Part shown: positions 46,380-56,299 of the stretch, one piece after another
How positions within the stretch are numbered: the first letter of the stretch is position 1
Layout of the letters: each line of letters starts with the position of its first letter
Source of the DNA: Pleionea sp. CnH1-48
GTDB taxonomy: Bacteria; Pseudomonadota; Gammaproteobacteria; Enterobacterales; Kangiellaceae
Reading direction: 5' to 3'
DNA: 64,000 bases
Assembly (NCBI RefSeq): GCF_024124665.1
Contig: NZ_JAMXSB010000013.1
Coordinates: 1 to 64,000 of the forward strand
Translations under genes and position numbers: made by a program
The notes under the pieces: generated by a model
Told to the model about the DNA's origin: nothing
What the model saw: the letters and a program-made list of their open reading frames with translations, nothing else
Databases searched by the model: none

Positions 46380-49300
46380 TTATCCAACCCAAACACGAGC
46401 ATTACGGAACATACGTACCCAAGGACCGTCTTCACCCCACTCATCAGGGCTCCAACTGTTCTGAACATTACGCTGAACACGCTCTGGGTGTGGCATCATA
46501 ATCGTCACACGACCATTTTTATTAGTTAATCCACTAATACCCATTGGTGAGCCATTTGGATTCGCCGGATAAGTCGATGCAACGTCGCCATAGTTATTAA
46601 TATAGCGCGCAACAACCAAACCAGAATCAGAGGTTGCTTTTGCCGCGTCAGCAGAAACAAACTCTGCACGACCTTCACCGTGAGATACAGCAATCGGCAA
46701 GTGTGAACCCGCCATGCCTTGCATAAAGACCGAAGGAGACTCTTCAATCTCAACCATGGCAAAACGAGCTTCGAACTGTTCTGACTGGTTACGTACAAAA
46801 TGCGGCCAATGTTCGCTGCCAGGGATCAACTCTTTTAAGTTCGACATCATCTGGCAACCATTACAGATACCCAGAGCAAAAGCATCTTCACGGTTGAAGA
46901 AAGCTTCAAACTGGTCACGCGCCTGAGAGTTAAACAATATCGATTTTGCCCAGCCTTCACCAGCACCTAATACGTCACCGTAAGAGAAACCACCACAAGC
47001 AACTGCGCCGTTAAAGTCGTTTATTGAAACGCGACCAGCCAGAATGTCACTCATGTGAACATCAACAGCATCAAAACCCGCTTTCATAAAGGCAGCGGCC
47101 ATTTCTAGATGACTGTTAACGCCCTGCTCACGCAAAATAGCTACTTTAGGCAATGCACCCGTTTTAATGAAAGGTGCTGCAATGTCTTCGCTAACATCGT
47201 AAGTTGTTTTTGGCTGCATACCAGGATTTGACATATCCAAACGTGCATCTTGCTCTTCTTGTGCACATTGAGGATTATCACGCAGGCTTTGCATGTGGAA
47301 GGTTGTTGCCGACCATAGCGCGCGTAAGTCAGCTAACTCACGTTGCAACCATTGCTGATCGCCATGAGCAATCGTAATGGTTTTATCTTGAGCCAATTCA
47401 CCGATGTTATGAACACAACCGCTTAATTGGTGTTGCGCAAAGATGGCATTAACCGCATCCATGTTATCAGCTGAAACCTGAATAACTGCACCCAGCTCTT
47501 CGTTAAACAATACGCCCAAAGGATCGTTTGCTAAGGAGTCCAACTTAAGGTTCAAACCAGTATGACCAGCAAACGCCATTTCGGTAACGGTTGCTAATAA
47601 ACCACCATCAGAGCGATCGTGGTAAGCATGGAGGTGACCCGCTTCATTCAATGCCTGAATCGCATCAAAGAAGTGTTTTAACTGCTCAGCGCTATCAACA
47701 TCAGCGGTATCATCACCAAGCTGATTAAATACTTGAGCCAGTGCAGTCGCACCTAAACGATTTTTGCCGTTACCTAAATCGATTAATAACAATTGAGTTG
47801 CGCCTTTGTCGGTGCGCAATTGTGGCGTTAAGCTTTTACGAATGTCTTGCACTGGAGCAAAAGCTGTAATCACTAACGACATAGGTGCAGTGACACTTTT
47901 GTTTTGCTCGTCTTCCTGCCAAACCGTACGCATTGACATAGAGTCTTTGCCTACAGGAATTGTAATACCTAATGCAGGACAAAGATCCATACCTACTGCT
48001 TTAACCGCTTCGTATAATCCAGCATCTTCACCAGGAGCACCAGCAGCACACATCCAGTTTGCCGATAGACGAATTTCAGAAACTTTATTAATACGAGCAG
48101 AAGCAATATTAGTAATGGCCTCACCAACGGCCATACGAGCTGAAGCACCGTAATTTAATAGAGCCGCAGGAGTACGCTCTCCCATGGCCATAGCTTCACC
48201 AGTATAAGCACTCAATGTTGATGCCGTCACACCACAGTCAGCAACAGGCACCTGCCAGGGACCTACCATTTGATCACGAGCAACCAAACCACCAACGGTT
48301 CGATCACCAATAGAAATCAAGAAGGTTTTGTCGGCAACAGCAGGCAATGACAATACGCGATCAACCGCTTCGTTAAGCTCTGCATCAATATTTAACGCAA
48401 CACCATCCGTTTTTGCACTGGTGACATCGCGATGCATTTTTGGCGCTTTACCAAATAGAACATCCATTGGTAAATCGATAGGCTGGTTATCAAAATGCTC
48501 ATCATTCAAAGTTAAGTGCAACGCTTCTGTCGCTTCACCAACAACAGCAAACGGACAGCGCTCGCGCTCACAAATCGTTTCGAAACGCTCAAGATGCTCA
48601 GGAGCAACCGCTAATACATAACGCTCTTGTGATTCATTACACCAGATTTCAACAGGGCTCATGCCTGGCTCATCATTAGGTACACGGCGCAGTTCAAAGT
48701 TACCGCCCATACCACCATCATGAACTAACTCAGGGATAGCATTCGATAAACCGCCTGCCCCCACATCGTGAATGAAAGCAATAGGGTTACGATCACCTAA
48801 TGCCCAACAGTTATCGATCACTTCCTGACAACGACGTTCAATTTCTGGGTTGTCACGTTGTACCGATGCGAAGTCTAAATCTTCCTGGCTGGTACCTGAT
48901 GTCATTGATGACGCAGCACCACCACCTAAACCAATCAACATGGCAGGTCCACCAAGAACAACCACTTTATAGCCGTCTTTGATCTCGCCTTTTTCAACAT
49001 GACCGTCGCGGATGTTACCCATACCACCAGCAATCATAATCGGCTTATGGTAACCACGAACTTCTTCACCATAACTAAAGCTATGAGCCTGCTCATAAGT
49101 TCGGAAATAACCACAAATAGCTGGACGACCAAACTCGTTATTAAATGCAGCCCCACCAATCGGGCCTTCCATCATAATATCGAGGGCAGAAACGATGCGA
49201 GAAGGTTTGCCGTAGTCGATTTCCCATGGCTGTTGTAAGCCAGGAATTTTAAGGTTAGAAACACTAAAACCTGTTAAGCCCGCTTTTGGCTTACCACCAA

Positions 49301-50276
49301 TACCCGTTGCACCTTCGTCACGAATTTCACCACCAGAACCGGTAGATGCGCCTGGGTATGGAGAAATAGCAGTCGGGTGATTATGAGTTTCTACTTTCAT
49401 CAAGATGTGCACAGGCTCTTGATGATATTGATAGTGCTTTGAATCAGGATCAGCAAACAGACGAGGTTGCTCAAATCCTTCAATAACAGCGGCATTGTCT
49501 CGATAAGCAGACAGTACGCCTTCATGACCTACTTCGTAAGTGTTTTTGATCATCTTAAACAAAGAACGATCTTGTTCTTCGCCATCAATGGTCCACGAAG
49601 CATTAAAAATTTTGTGTCGGCAATGCTCAGAGTTAGCCTGCGCGAACATCATAAGTTCAACGTCGGTTGGGTTACGCTTTAGCTCACCAAAGCGTTCAAC
49701 CAGATAATCAATTTCATCTTCGGCGAGTGCTAAGCCCAGCTCAACATTTGCAGTAACAAGCGCTTCACGCCCACCTTGCAAAATATCCACTCGAGTTAAC
49801 TCGCGCGGCTGTTCCTGACGGAACAAAATGTCGGCAGCTTCTAGCTTCGGTAGTACCGCTTCAACCATACGATCATGGATATGGGCTTTAACAATATTCA
49901 ATTGCTCTTCATTCAACTCCGCACCGTCGGTGTTTGCACAGTAGAAGGCAATACCACGTTCAAGACGCAGTACTTTATTTAAGCTACAGTTGTGAGCAAT
50001 ATCCGTTGCTTTAGAAGACCATGGAGAGATAGTTCCAGGACGTGGAACGGCAACCAATAAAGAGCCATTACGCTCTCCAGTGGCGTTACTGGGGCCATAT
50101 TTTAAAATACGCTCCAGAACCTGATGTTCGGCGTCGGTCAAAGCCTCCGAAACATGGGCAAAATGGACAAATTCAGCATACAGACTGCCAAGCTCGACAC
50201 CAGCTTCACGACAGTTTTTTTCAATTTTAGCTAAACGGAATTCAGAAAATGCAGGGGCACCACGCAAAATCAGCAT
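46380..50276 (-). CDS. purL: Phosphoribosylformylglycinamidine synthase (large single-chain form)
   Basis: PurL makes FGAM in purine synthesis using glutamine, ATP and FGAR. The 1298-residue single-chain enzyme of gammaproteobacteria has an N-terminal domain starting [19 protein letters not shown]. The two AIRS-like halves include [37 protein letters not shown] and [21 protein letters not shown]. The C-terminal amidotransferase has its nucleophile in [14 protein letters not shown] and [11 protein letters not shown] near the end. I chose ATG 50276, matching the E. coli N-terminus, over a GTG three codons upstream. mltF is divergent, the usual arrangement. Confidence 0.96.
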   Translation of the reverse strand: MLILRGAPAFSEFRLAKIEKNCREAGVELGSLYAEFVHFAHVSEALTDAEHQVLERILKYGPSNATGERNGSLLVAVPRPGTISPWSSKATDIAHNCSLNKVLRLERGIAFYCANTDGAELNEEQLNIVKAHIHDRMVEAVLPKLEAADILFRQEQPRELTRVDILQGGREALVTANVELGLALAEDEIDYLVERFGELKRNPTDVELMMFAQANSEHCRHKIFNASWTIDGEEQDRSLFKMIKNTYEVGHEGVLSAYRDNAAVIEGFEQPRLFADPDSKHYQYHQEPVHILMKVETHNHPTAISPYPGASTGSGGEIRDEGATGIGGKPKAGLTGFSVSNLKIPGLQQPWEIDYGKPSRIVSALDIMMEGPIGGAAFNNEFGRPAICGYFRTYEQAHSFSYGEEVRGYHKPIMIAGGMGNIRDGHVEKGEIKDGYKVVVLGGPAMLIGLGGGAASSMTSGTSQEDLDFASVQRDNPEIERRCQEVIDNCWALGDRNPIAFIHDVGAGGLSNAIPELVHDGGMGGNFELRRVPNDEPGMSPVEIWCNESQERYVLAVAPEHLERFETICERERCPFAVVGEATEALHLTLNDEHFDNQPIDLPMDVLFGKAPKMHRDVTSAKTDGVALNIDAELNEAVDRVLSLPAVADKTFLISIGDRTVGGLVARDQMVGPWQVPVADCGVTASTLSAYTGEAMAMGERTPAALLNYGASARMAVGEAITNIASARINKVSEIRLSANWMCAAGAPGEDAGLYEAVKAVGMDLCPALGITIPVGKDSMSMRTVWQEDEQNKSVTAPMSLVITAFAPVQDIRKSLTPQLRTDKGATQLLLIDLGNGKNRLGATALAQVFNQLGDDTADVDSAEQLKHFFDAIQALNEAGHLHAYHDRSDGGLLATVTEMAFAGHTGLNLKLDSLANDPLGVLFNEELGAVIQVSADNMDAVNAIFAQHQLSGCVHNIGELAQDKTITIAHGDQQWLQRELADLRALWSATTFHMQSLRDNPQCAQEEQDARLDMSNPGMQPKTTYDVSEDIAAPFIKTGALPKVAILREQGVNSHLEMAAAFMKAGFDAVDVHMSDILAGRVSINDFNGAVACGGFSYGDVLGAGEGWAKSILFNSQARDQFEAFFNREDAFALGICNGCQMMSNLKELIPGSEHWPHFVRNQSEQFEARFAMVEIEESPSVFMQGMAGSHLPIAVSHGEGRAEFVSADAAKATSDSGLVVARYINNYGDVASTYPANPNGSPMGISGLTNKNGRVTIMMPHPERVQRNVQNSWSPDEWGEDGPWVRMFRNARVWVG

Positions 50277-50639
50277 GTAACTCACTCTCTATAATGACAT
50301 TGATCAAAGGCAAAAAATAAGGGCGCCAGAAAAGGACCGCCATTTTACTGGAAAAGGCTCCCTTTGGTAAGTTCCTGAGCAAGTATAGAGCATATTTTTC
50401 TTGTTATTTATTGGGTACATAGCCAAACGAGCTCAATTTTCACTCAAGAAATTGCCAAATCGGCCGTTATATTGCTGCCCGGATATCGCAAAATTCAGCT
50501 AAAATTCATACAGGGTGACGCAAAATTGTCCGCATAAAAACTTGCGCAATCCATCGCCAGCCCTGATAATCGCCCTCGTACTATGGGACTTGCACAGTAT
50601 AGGGATATAAATAGGATGAGTTTGGAATCTAGTATATTT
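50277..50639. other. Divergent purL/mltF intergenic region
   Basis: No gene is seen. TATACT read on the minus strand (50387-50382) could be a -10 element of purL, but the -35 is poor. I looked for an E. coli-type PurR box and saw none with both arms intact. The mltF start lies within the right part (see that gene). Confidence 0.4.
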
Positions 50640-52142
50640 ATGAGTTTTATTACACATTTACGACAATTCACAGCACGATCGGCAACGTTAGTAACATCAG
50701 TCCTGATGCTTTTGACGCTAACTGCGTGCCAGGAACCCCAACTCACCCGACTCGAGCAGATTAAGAAATCCGGCATTTTGCGTGTGGTTACTCGCAACAG
50801 CCCAACGACCTATTATGTACAAAAAGATGGCCCAGCGGGCATTGAGTACGAATTAGCCACTCAATTTGCTGATTATTTGGGCGTCACCCCCGTTTTTGTT
50901 CCAGAAGACAGCATAAAAGACATTTTTGATGCAGTAGAGAACGGCCAGGCCGACTTCGCTGCTGCAGGTTTAACCGTGACAGGCTCTCGCAGTGAACGTG
51001 TACGATTCGCCTCTCCTTATCAAAGCACCACATCAAAGCTTGTATTTAAACAAGGTAAAACCTGGCCCAGAAACTTTGGTCAGTTAAATGGCAAGCTACG
51101 TGTTTTAGCACATAGTAGCCACTCAGCCGCTCTGCTTGAAATGAAAAAGCAGTTTCCTAAGCTAAGTTGGACCGAAACCGAAGAACACACTCAGGAAGAA
51201 CTACTGGATATGGTTCTGAATGAGACACTCGACTACACCATTGTTGATTCCGTTGCCTTAGATCTTAATCGTCGCTACAACACCGAATTGGTTATCGCCT
51301 TTACCGTTGGTGAGCCACAACAGCTGGCCTGGGCGTTTGCGAAAGACAATGACTTCTCTCTGTTTAGTGAAGCGGTCGAGTTCTTTGGCGAGCAACAACA
51401 ATCAGGTCGAGTCAGTCAGTTGGTTGAACAATATTATGGCCACGTAGCCGAATTTGATTATGTAGACGCTCGTACCTTCCTTAAAAGCGCCCAAGAAAAA
51501 CTGGAGCCTTATAAAGAGATGTTCCAAAAAAGCGCCAAAGACGATCTTGATTGGCGTCTGCTTGCAGCGATTGGATACCAAGAGTCCCATTGGAACCCTA
51601 AAGCACGCTCCAGCACAGGTGTTCGTGGCATCATGATGCTCACTCAAAGAACAGCTAAACAGATGGGGGTTACTCATCGTCTGCATCCTGAGCAAAGTAT
51701 TGAAGGCGGTGCGCAATACCTGCGCCGTATGCTAAAACGAGTTCCCGAACGCATTGGTGAACCAGACCGAACCTGGTTTGCCCTGGCGGCTTACAACATT
51801 GGTTGGGGTCACGTAGAAGATGCACGCATCATTACGCAAAAGCAAGGCGCTGACCCAGACAAATGGGTCGACGTTAAAGAAAGACTTCCTTTATTACGTC
51901 AAAAACGTTACTACAAACAAACCCGCTTTGGTTACGCTCGTGGTAATGAGCCTGTCGATTATGTAACCAACATCCGTCGTTATTATGATGTTCTGCTTTG
52001 GTTAAACGAAGAACGACCTGATCGCATTGAGCTTCAGCCTGGCGAAATGGTGGCATCGAATGACGACACTCCCAGCGAGGCCCATCCCCGCAGTCAGTTA
52101 AAACCGCTGCCTGAAAAAGAATCAAAATCACACGTTGATTAA
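50640..52142 (+). CDS. mltF: Membrane-bound lytic transglycosylase F
   Basis: MltF is an outer-membrane lytic transglycosylase that cleaves peptidoglycan glycan strands. The signal peptide ends in a lipobox (LMLLTLTAC). An SBP-type regulatory domain follows (LRVVTRNSPTTYYV, EYELATQFADYLGV, VLNETLDYTIVDSVAL). The C-terminal Slt domain has the catalytic Glu in WRLLAAIGYQESHWNPKARS, GVRGIMMLTQRTAKQMG and WFALAAYNIGWGHVEDAR. I chose ATG 50640 because the signal peptide then has normal length; in-frame ATGs at 50583 and 50616 would add 8-19 residues and have no better ribosome-binding site. The length is then 500 residues. It is divergent from purL, as in E. coli. Confidence 0.92.
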   Translation: MSFITHLRQFTARSATLVTSVLMLLTLTACQEPQLTRLEQIKKSGILRVVTRNSPTTYYVQKDGPAGIEYELATQFADYLGVTPVFVPEDSIKDIFDAVENGQADFAAAGLTVTGSRSERVRFASPYQSTTSKLVFKQGKTWPRNFGQLNGKLRVLAHSSHSAALLEMKKQFPKLSWTETEEHTQEELLDMVLNETLDYTIVDSVALDLNRRYNTELVIAFTVGEPQQLAWAFAKDNDFSLFSEAVEFFGEQQQSGRVSQLVEQYYGHVAEFDYVDARTFLKSAQEKLEPYKEMFQKSAKDDLDWRLLAAIGYQESHWNPKARSSTGVRGIMMLTQRTAKQMGVTHRLHPEQSIEGGAQYLRRMLKRVPERIGEPDRTWFALAAYNIGWGHVEDARIITQKQGADPDKWVDVKERLPLLRQKRYYKQTRFGYARGNEPVDYVTNIRRYYDVLLWLNEERPDRIELQPGEMVASNDDTPSEAHPRSQLKPLPEKESKSHVD

Positions 52143-52143
52143 C

Positions 52144-52173
52144 GGCTAACTATTCATTTTGTTAGCCTTTTTT
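52144..52173 (+). terminator. Terminator of mltF
   Basis: GGCTAAC (52144-52150) and GTTAGCC (52161-52167) form the stem, followed by six T residues. This is a typical intrinsic terminator just after the mltF stop. Confidence 0.85.
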
Positions 52174-52233
52174 ATCATCTCCTCGTAGAAAAATCCGTTA
52201 CAATGCAGTCATCATTCTATTGAGGAACTGCAC

Positions 52234-52794
52234 ATGGGTAATCGCTTATCAAAACTCGTCACCAAAACTGGTGATGACGGCACAACCGGTATCGGTCAAA
52301 ACCAACGCGTCGCCAAAGACAGCCTAAGAATTGAAGCCATCGGCACAGTGGATGAACTGAATTCAGCAATAGGCATGGTCACCTCACAGACGCTGCCAGA
52401 CAACATCCGCGAGAAGTTGGATAAGATCCAGCATATATTGTTTAACCTGGGCGGCGAACTGGCCATGCCAGAATACGTTCTAGTCAAAGAAGAAGACGTC
52501 AGCACGCTTGAGTCCTGGTTGGCAGAACTGAATGACACACTACCGCCACTAAAAGAATTCATCTTACCGAAAGGCGATATGGCAACCACCTGCTGCCACC
52601 TGGCGCGTACCATCTGTCGTCGAGCAGAGCGCAGAATGGTCTCTCTAGGCCGAGAAGAGAGTATCAACGAATCCGGTAAAATCTATCTCAATCGTTTGTC
52701 AGACTTTCTTTTTGTGTGCTGTCGAATTCTGGCCAAAAGCTCAGACATTACTGAAGAGATGTGGCAATCCAAAAGAACTCAAGACGACGCATAA
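52234..52794 (+). CDS. Cob(I)alamin adenosyltransferase, PduO type
   Basis: This 186-residue enzyme transfers adenosyl from ATP to cob(I)alamin, giving adenosylcobalamin. The PduO-type signature is at the N-terminus (LVTKTGDDGTTGI), followed by DSLRIEAIGTVDELNSAIGM, LFNLGGELAMPE and the active-site helix CHLARTICRRAERRMV, with NRLSDFLFVCCRILA near the end. No other B12 gene is in this window. The ATG is preceded by GAGGAAC. Confidence 0.92.
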   Translation: MGNRLSKLVTKTGDDGTTGIGQNQRVAKDSLRIEAIGTVDELNSAIGMVTSQTLPDNIREKLDKIQHILFNLGGELAMPEYVLVKEEDVSTLESWLAELNDTLPPLKEFILPKGDMATTCCHLARTICRRAERRMVSLGREESINESGKIYLNRLSDFLFVCCRILAKSSDITEEMWQSKRTQDDA

Positions 52795-52801
52795 CTCTTT
52801 A

Positions 52802-52824
52802 TCAGGGGGATAGAGTCCCCCTGA
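52802..52824 (+). terminator. Strong hairpin after the adenosyltransferase gene
   Basis: TCAGGGGGA and TCCCCCTGA form a 9-bp stem with a 5-nt loop, extended by CTCTTT/AAAGAG arms. There is no T-run after it, so a factor-independent terminator is uncertain; it may act as a 3' stabilising hairpin. Confidence 0.5.
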
Positions 52825-52911
52825 CAAAGAGCAATCAACTATCGCTAATGGTCACTGGAAGGCCCCAACCACTTAGTGGTATATTGGCGAAAAAAATAGC
52901 AGGGGATAGCC

Positions 52912-53577
52912 ATGAAAAAGCTCTTTTTTATTGTAATGTCGGTCGTCTTGATAATGGGCATTGTCGTCTGGATCAAATTAGAAGATACCCTATCCTCACC
53001 TCCTGCTGTCGCAGAGCCTCAACCAGCACCAACCCAACAAGCCTCCAATCCCCCTCCAGCTATAGCCAACAAGCAAGCATCCCCAGAACCAGTTGCGACC
53101 GAGGAGCAGCCACTCGATCCTCGCGCAGAAGCCTACTTTAAAGACATTGAAGATGGCGAGCGATACCACAAGCAGTTTAAGGAACTTGCCCAATTGTCTG
53201 GAGAGGAGCTGGATAACACGGCGAATGAATTATTAGAAGACATTGAGACCAAAGCGGCTAATCAGCAGATTTCTCAACCTGAGAAAACCTTTTTAAAGCT
53301 GGCGCTAATGAAGTACGTGATGAATCAGGAAGACTATCAAAGCTATTCTCAAAAATTGCTGGCCGAAGAAAAAGCAGTAAGCGAACAACAGTGGCAACAC
53401 TATCTGGCGAACCGTACACCAGAGCATAAAAGTTACAAAGAGCGAGAAGCCGAAATTGTTAGAGAAGTTATGCAAATGGATAGTTACCCAGATGGTTTAA
53501 CGCGTTCGGAATATTTGCGCCAACGCTTGGATGAAGTTCGCCGCGAAATCTACGCAACACCTACTGATACGCCTTAA
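52912..53577 (+). CDS. Unknown membrane-anchored helical protein
   Basis: This 221-residue protein starts with one hydrophobic anchor (KLFFIVMSVVLIMGIVVWIKL, residues 3-23). A Pro/Ala-rich linker to about residue 65 follows, then a charged helical domain with no membrane segments (ERYHKQFKELAQLSGEELD; the last part reads YLRQRLDEVRREIYATP). I do not recognise a family. AGGGGATAG precedes the ATG. Lipase-chaperone-like proteins share the anchor-linker-helical plan, but no lipase gene is nearby and conserved chaperone motifs are not visible. Confidence 0.6.
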   Translation: MKKLFFIVMSVVLIMGIVVWIKLEDTLSSPPAVAEPQPAPTQQASNPPPAIANKQASPEPVATEEQPLDPRAEAYFKDIEDGERYHKQFKELAQLSGEELDNTANELLEDIETKAANQQISQPEKTFLKLALMKYVMNQEDYQSYSQKLLAEEKAVSEQQWQHYLANRTPEHKSYKEREAEIVREVMQMDSYPDGLTRSEYLRQRLDEVRREIYATPTDTP

Positions 53578-53686
53578 CGATAATCTGTTAAAATTGAAAC
53601 ATACATATAAGATACTCGGTTAATAAGCCTCACATTATAAAAGCTTGTTAACCGCTCACAACGAATAAATAATCAGGAGTTCATAA

Positions 53687-54619
53687 ATGGCTGGATCAAG
53701 CCTATTAGCCTTAATTGATGATATTGCAGCAGTACTGGACGATGTCGCAGTTATGACCAAAGTTGCGGCAAAAAAAACCGCGGGTGTACTGGGTGATGAC
53801 CTGGCACTTAATGCAGAACAGGTTTCTGGAGTAAGAGCCGAGAGAGAACTCCCTGTTGTTTGGGCCGTTGCCAAAGGTTCCGCTAAAAACAAATTGATTC
53901 TGGTTCCATCTGCGCTATTACTCAGTGTTTTATTACCCTGGTTAATTACTCCTTTGTTAATGTTAGGCGGTGCGTATCTTTGCTACGAAGGTTTCGAAAA
54001 AGTCGCTCACAAGTTTTTTCATAAAGACGATGAAAAAGAGCACCAAGAGAAACTGGAGGCTCTGTCTGATCCCAACGTAGATATGGAAGAGTTCGAGAAA
54101 GAAAAAATCAAAGGCGCCATCAGAACAGACTTTATTCTCTCCGCCGAAATCATCGTTATCGCTCTAGGAACAGTACAAAACGCCGAGTTTATGATGCAAG
54201 TTAGTGTTGTTGTCGGTATCGCAGTATTAATGACAGTGGGTGTTTATGGCTTAGTCGCAGGCATTGTTAAGTTGGATGACGCCGGATATTACCTGGTAAA
54301 GCAAGCATCAAGTTTTAAGAAAGCCGTTGGTAAGGGGCTACTTATTTTTGCACCTTTCTTAATGAAGTCACTGTCCATTATTGGCACCATTGCTATGTTT
54401 ATGGTTGGCGGTAGCATATTGCTTCATGGCATACCCGGCTCTCATGATTTCTTCCATGGCGTAAAAGAAACAATGGCAGCAATATCAACGGTTGGTACCG
54501 CCTTAAAATATATCGTCCCAACTCTGCTAGAAATGATTGGCGGCTTTATCGCTGGCGGTCTAGTACTACTATTAGTCAGCGGTGTTCAAAAGGTAATAGG
54601 TAAAAAAGAAGCACACTAA
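53687..54619 (+). CDS. YedI/DUF808 family membrane protein
   Basis: This 310-residue inner membrane protein has the DUF808 N-terminal signature [42 protein letters not shown] and [22 protein letters not shown]. Several hydrophobic helices follow, as does the [22 protein letters not shown] segment. The function of the family is not established. AGGAG lies 7-8 nt before the ATG. Confidence 0.9.
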   Translation: MAGSSLLALIDDIAAVLDDVAVMTKVAAKKTAGVLGDDLALNAEQVSGVRAERELPVVWAVAKGSAKNKLILVPSALLLSVLLPWLITPLLMLGGAYLCYEGFEKVAHKFFHKDDEKEHQEKLEALSDPNVDMEEFEKEKIKGAIRTDFILSAEIIVIALGTVQNAEFMMQVSVVVGIAVLMTVGVYGLVAGIVKLDDAGYYLVKQASSFKKAVGKGLLIFAPFLMKSLSIIGTIAMFMVGGSILLHGIPGSHDFFHGVKETMAAISTVGTALKYIVPTLLEMIGGFIAGGLVLLLVSGVQKVIGKKEAH

Positions 54620-54628
54620 AAGTTGAAT

Positions 54629-54651
54629 GCCCCAGATGCTTAGTCTGGGGC
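54629..54651. terminator. Bidirectional hairpin between yedI-like gene and cysS
   Basis: GCCCCAGA (54629-54636) pairs with TCTGGGGC (54644-54651) around a 7-nt loop. It separates convergent genes. T-runs are weak on both sides, so its terminator strength is moderate. Confidence 0.65.
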
Positions 54652-54656
54652 AACTC

Positions 54657-56051
54657 TTACTCACCAAGCTCTACTTTCTTGCTTTTTATTTTATAACCTT
54701 CACGAGTATCTTCTACCTGAAATCCAGCACTTTCTATTTCATCTCTCAGTTCATCTGACAATGACCACTGTTTGTTTTTTCTCGCCAGTAGTCTTTTTTC
54801 TGCCAGCTCTATAACCTCTTGAGGTATATCTAACTCGATGGTTGATTCCATCAGATTAAGACCTAACACTTGATCGAAATAGGAAAGTGTCGATAACTTA
54901 ACATTCGACTCCAGGTCACTTTGAGCCAACTCCCAAGTTAACGCTAATGCGCCAGGTAGATTTAAGTCGTCATTAATCAGATCATAGAAACGCTGTTGAT
55001 ATTCGGCATGCGGTAACTTGTCTTCTTTGCTCCCCCTTTTCCACTCCGATACCAACCCTCTTAATCGAGTCAACGCATTGGTTGCTGACTGCAATGATTG
55101 CCAACTGAAATTTAAATGACTCCGATAGTGAGCCGTTAAAGTTAAATAACGATAACTCAGTGGATCAGCTCCCTTTTGTATCAGTTGCTCTAATGTTAAC
55201 GACTTACCCGACTTAGATATTTTTTCTTTATCCAGTTGTAAGAAATAACCATGCATCCAGTAGTTCGCCATATTCGTATTATGTCGAGCCTGAGACTGAG
55301 CGATCTCATTCGTGTGATGAACAGAAATATGGTCTTCTCCACCCACATGAATATCAAATAATGGCCCTAAGTACTTTTCGGCCATTGCTGAGCATTCAAT
55401 ATGCCAACCGGGAAAACCCTTGCCCCACGGACTTTCCCATTCCATTTGTCGTTCGGTATCACCACTGAACTTCCACAAAGCAAAGTCAGTAATATGCCGC
55501 TTGTGATTAACTTCAACACGAGCACCCGCCATTAAGCCTTCTTTATCCAGACGCGCCAGAAATCCATAGTTATCTTGACGACTGGTGTCAAAATACACGC
55601 CATCATCTGTTATGTAAGTAAACCCCTTCTCTTCCAATGACAGAATAAAATCGATTTGTTCTTGAATATGCTCTGTCGCTCGACTGACTATTGTCGGCTT
55701 TAAAATATTAAGTCGTTCTAGGTCGTCAAAAAAAGCGGCTTCGAAACGCTTGGCAATATCCCAGGCAGACTCCTTGTGCTTGCGAGCACCTTTCTCCATC
55801 TTGTCTTCACCATCATCAGCATCCGATACCAGATGGCCAACATCAGTAATATTCATCACGTGCCGGATGTCATAGCCATTCAATGCCAAAACACGTTTTA
55901 ACAGATCAACAAATAAATAGGTTCTTAAATTCCCAATATGCGCAAAGTCATAAACCGTTGGCCCACAAGAATAAAGCCCCACCTGATTGTTCTCAATCGA
56001 CTCAAAGGCCCTTACCTCGCGTTGGTAGGTGTCAAACAATTGTAATTCCAT
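54657..56051 (-). CDS. cysS: Cysteinyl-tRNA synthetase
   Basis: CysS charges tRNA-Cys. The 464-residue class I enzyme shows [22 protein letters not shown] (first zinc Cys and HIGH motif), [38 protein letters not shown] and the KMSKS equivalent [17 protein letters not shown] chose ATG 56051 because TGGAGAA lies 6-8 nt upstream; an in-frame upstream start would lie in the terminator stem. A strong intrinsic terminator ends about 18 nt before this ATG. Upstream of that is a 26-codon leader frame with four consecutive Cys codons. Expression therefore appears to be controlled by Cys-tRNA-sensitive attenuation. Confidence 0.95.
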   Translation of the reverse strand: MELQLFDTYQREVRAFESIENNQVGLYSCGPTVYDFAHIGNLRTYLFVDLLKRVLALNGYDIRHVMNITDVGHLVSDADDGEDKMEKGARKHKESAWDIAKRFEAAFFDDLERLNILKPTIVSRATEHIQEQIDFILSLEEKGFTYITDDGVYFDTSRQDNYGFLARLDKEGLMAGARVEVNHKRHITDFALWKFSGDTERQMEWESPWGKGFPGWHIECSAMAEKYLGPLFDIHVGGEDHISVHHTNEIAQSQARHNTNMANYWMHGYFLQLDKEKISKSGKSLTLEQLIQKGADPLSYRYLTLTAHYRSHLNFSWQSLQSATNALTRLRGLVSEWKRGSKEDKLPHAEYQQRFYDLINDDLNLPGALALTWELAQSDLESNVKLSTLSYFDQVLGLNLMESTIELDIPQEVIELAEKRLLARKNKQWSLSDELRDEIESAGFQVEDTREGYKIKSKKVELGE

Positions 56052-56068
56052 CAGTTTTCTCCAGGCAT

Positions 56069-56102
56069 AAAAAAAGGGCCGCAAATTTCTTTGCGGCCCT
56101 TT
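56069..56102 (-). terminator. Intrinsic terminator/attenuator hairpin before cysS
   Basis: On the minus strand AAAGGGCCGCAAA (56102-56090) pairs perfectly over 13 bp with TTTGCGGCCCTTT (56085-56073) across a 4-nt loop, and more T residues follow to 56069. The hairpin ends about 18 nt before the cysS ATG, so it cannot be a simple 3'-end terminator for a gene just before it. Its 5' arm contains GGCCGCAA, which is complementary to TTGCGGCC inside the leader ORF (56143-56136). Confidence 0.93.
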
Positions 56103-56122
56103 AAGAAAAGGTAGTTGTCAAA

Positions 56123-56203
56123 TTAACAGACAAGCGGCCGCAATCGTTCGCAGCAGCAACACTGTGAAGTAGCGGAAATAGCTCTGTTAGTTTGGATAAT
56201 CAT
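56123..56203 (-). CDS. Cysteine-rich leader peptide of cysS
   Basis: A 26-codon frame starts at ATG 56203 (an in-frame ATG two codons earlier at 56209 is an alternative) and ends with TAA at 56125-56123. Residues 14-26 read QCCCCERLRPLVC, with the four Cys codons TGT TGC TGC TGC at 56161-56150. It is too short for standard ORF calls. There is no strong ribosome-binding site; translation may start close to the transcript's 5' end. Codons 21-23 (TTG CGG CCG) overlap the segment that can pair with the terminator's 5' arm. This is the layout of an attenuation leader rather than of a functional protein. Confidence 0.75.
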   Translation of the reverse strand: MIIQTNRAISATSQCCCCERLRPLVC

Positions 56204-56215
56204 GTTCATAACACA

Positions 56216-56243
56216 AAACTACCATCATTAAGGAAATTGTCAA
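56216..56243 (-). promoter_or_regulatory. Candidate promoter of the cysS leader
   Basis: TTGACA (56243-56238) is a consensus -35. Sixteen nt further, TAGTTT (56221-56216) is a weak -10 match. The implied start site is near 56209, at or just before the first ATG of the leader frame. This would give a nearly leaderless leader transcript. The -35 is convincing, the -10 less so. Confidence 0.45.
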
Positions 56244-56251
56244 CCTTATGA

Positions 56252-56284
56252 GTTAAGACCAAAATAATTAATTCTGGTCTTAAC
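56252..56284 (-). terminator. Inverted repeat after the Rhs gene
   Basis: GTTAAGACCA (56252-56261) pairs perfectly with TGGTCTTAAC (56275-56284) around a 13-nt AT-rich loop. It lies 15 bp after the Rhs stop. No T-run follows on the minus strand, so it may be a weak terminator or an operator near the cysS promoter. Confidence 0.45.
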
Positions 56285-56299
56285 ATCTCTTATCAACAG

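Noticed and set aside
50277-50640. PurR operator before purL
   Set aside because: ACGCAAA-like stretches occur near 50518, but the matching second half of a PurR palindrome is missing.
52296-52667. 123-residue minus-strand frame
   Set aside because: It lies antisense to the well-conserved cobalamin adenosyltransferase and has no ribosome-binding site.
56052-56203. T-box riboswitch for cysS
   Set aside because: T-boxes are rare in gammaproteobacteria, and no specifier loop or T-box sequence is visible. The leader ORF with Cys codons is a better explanation.
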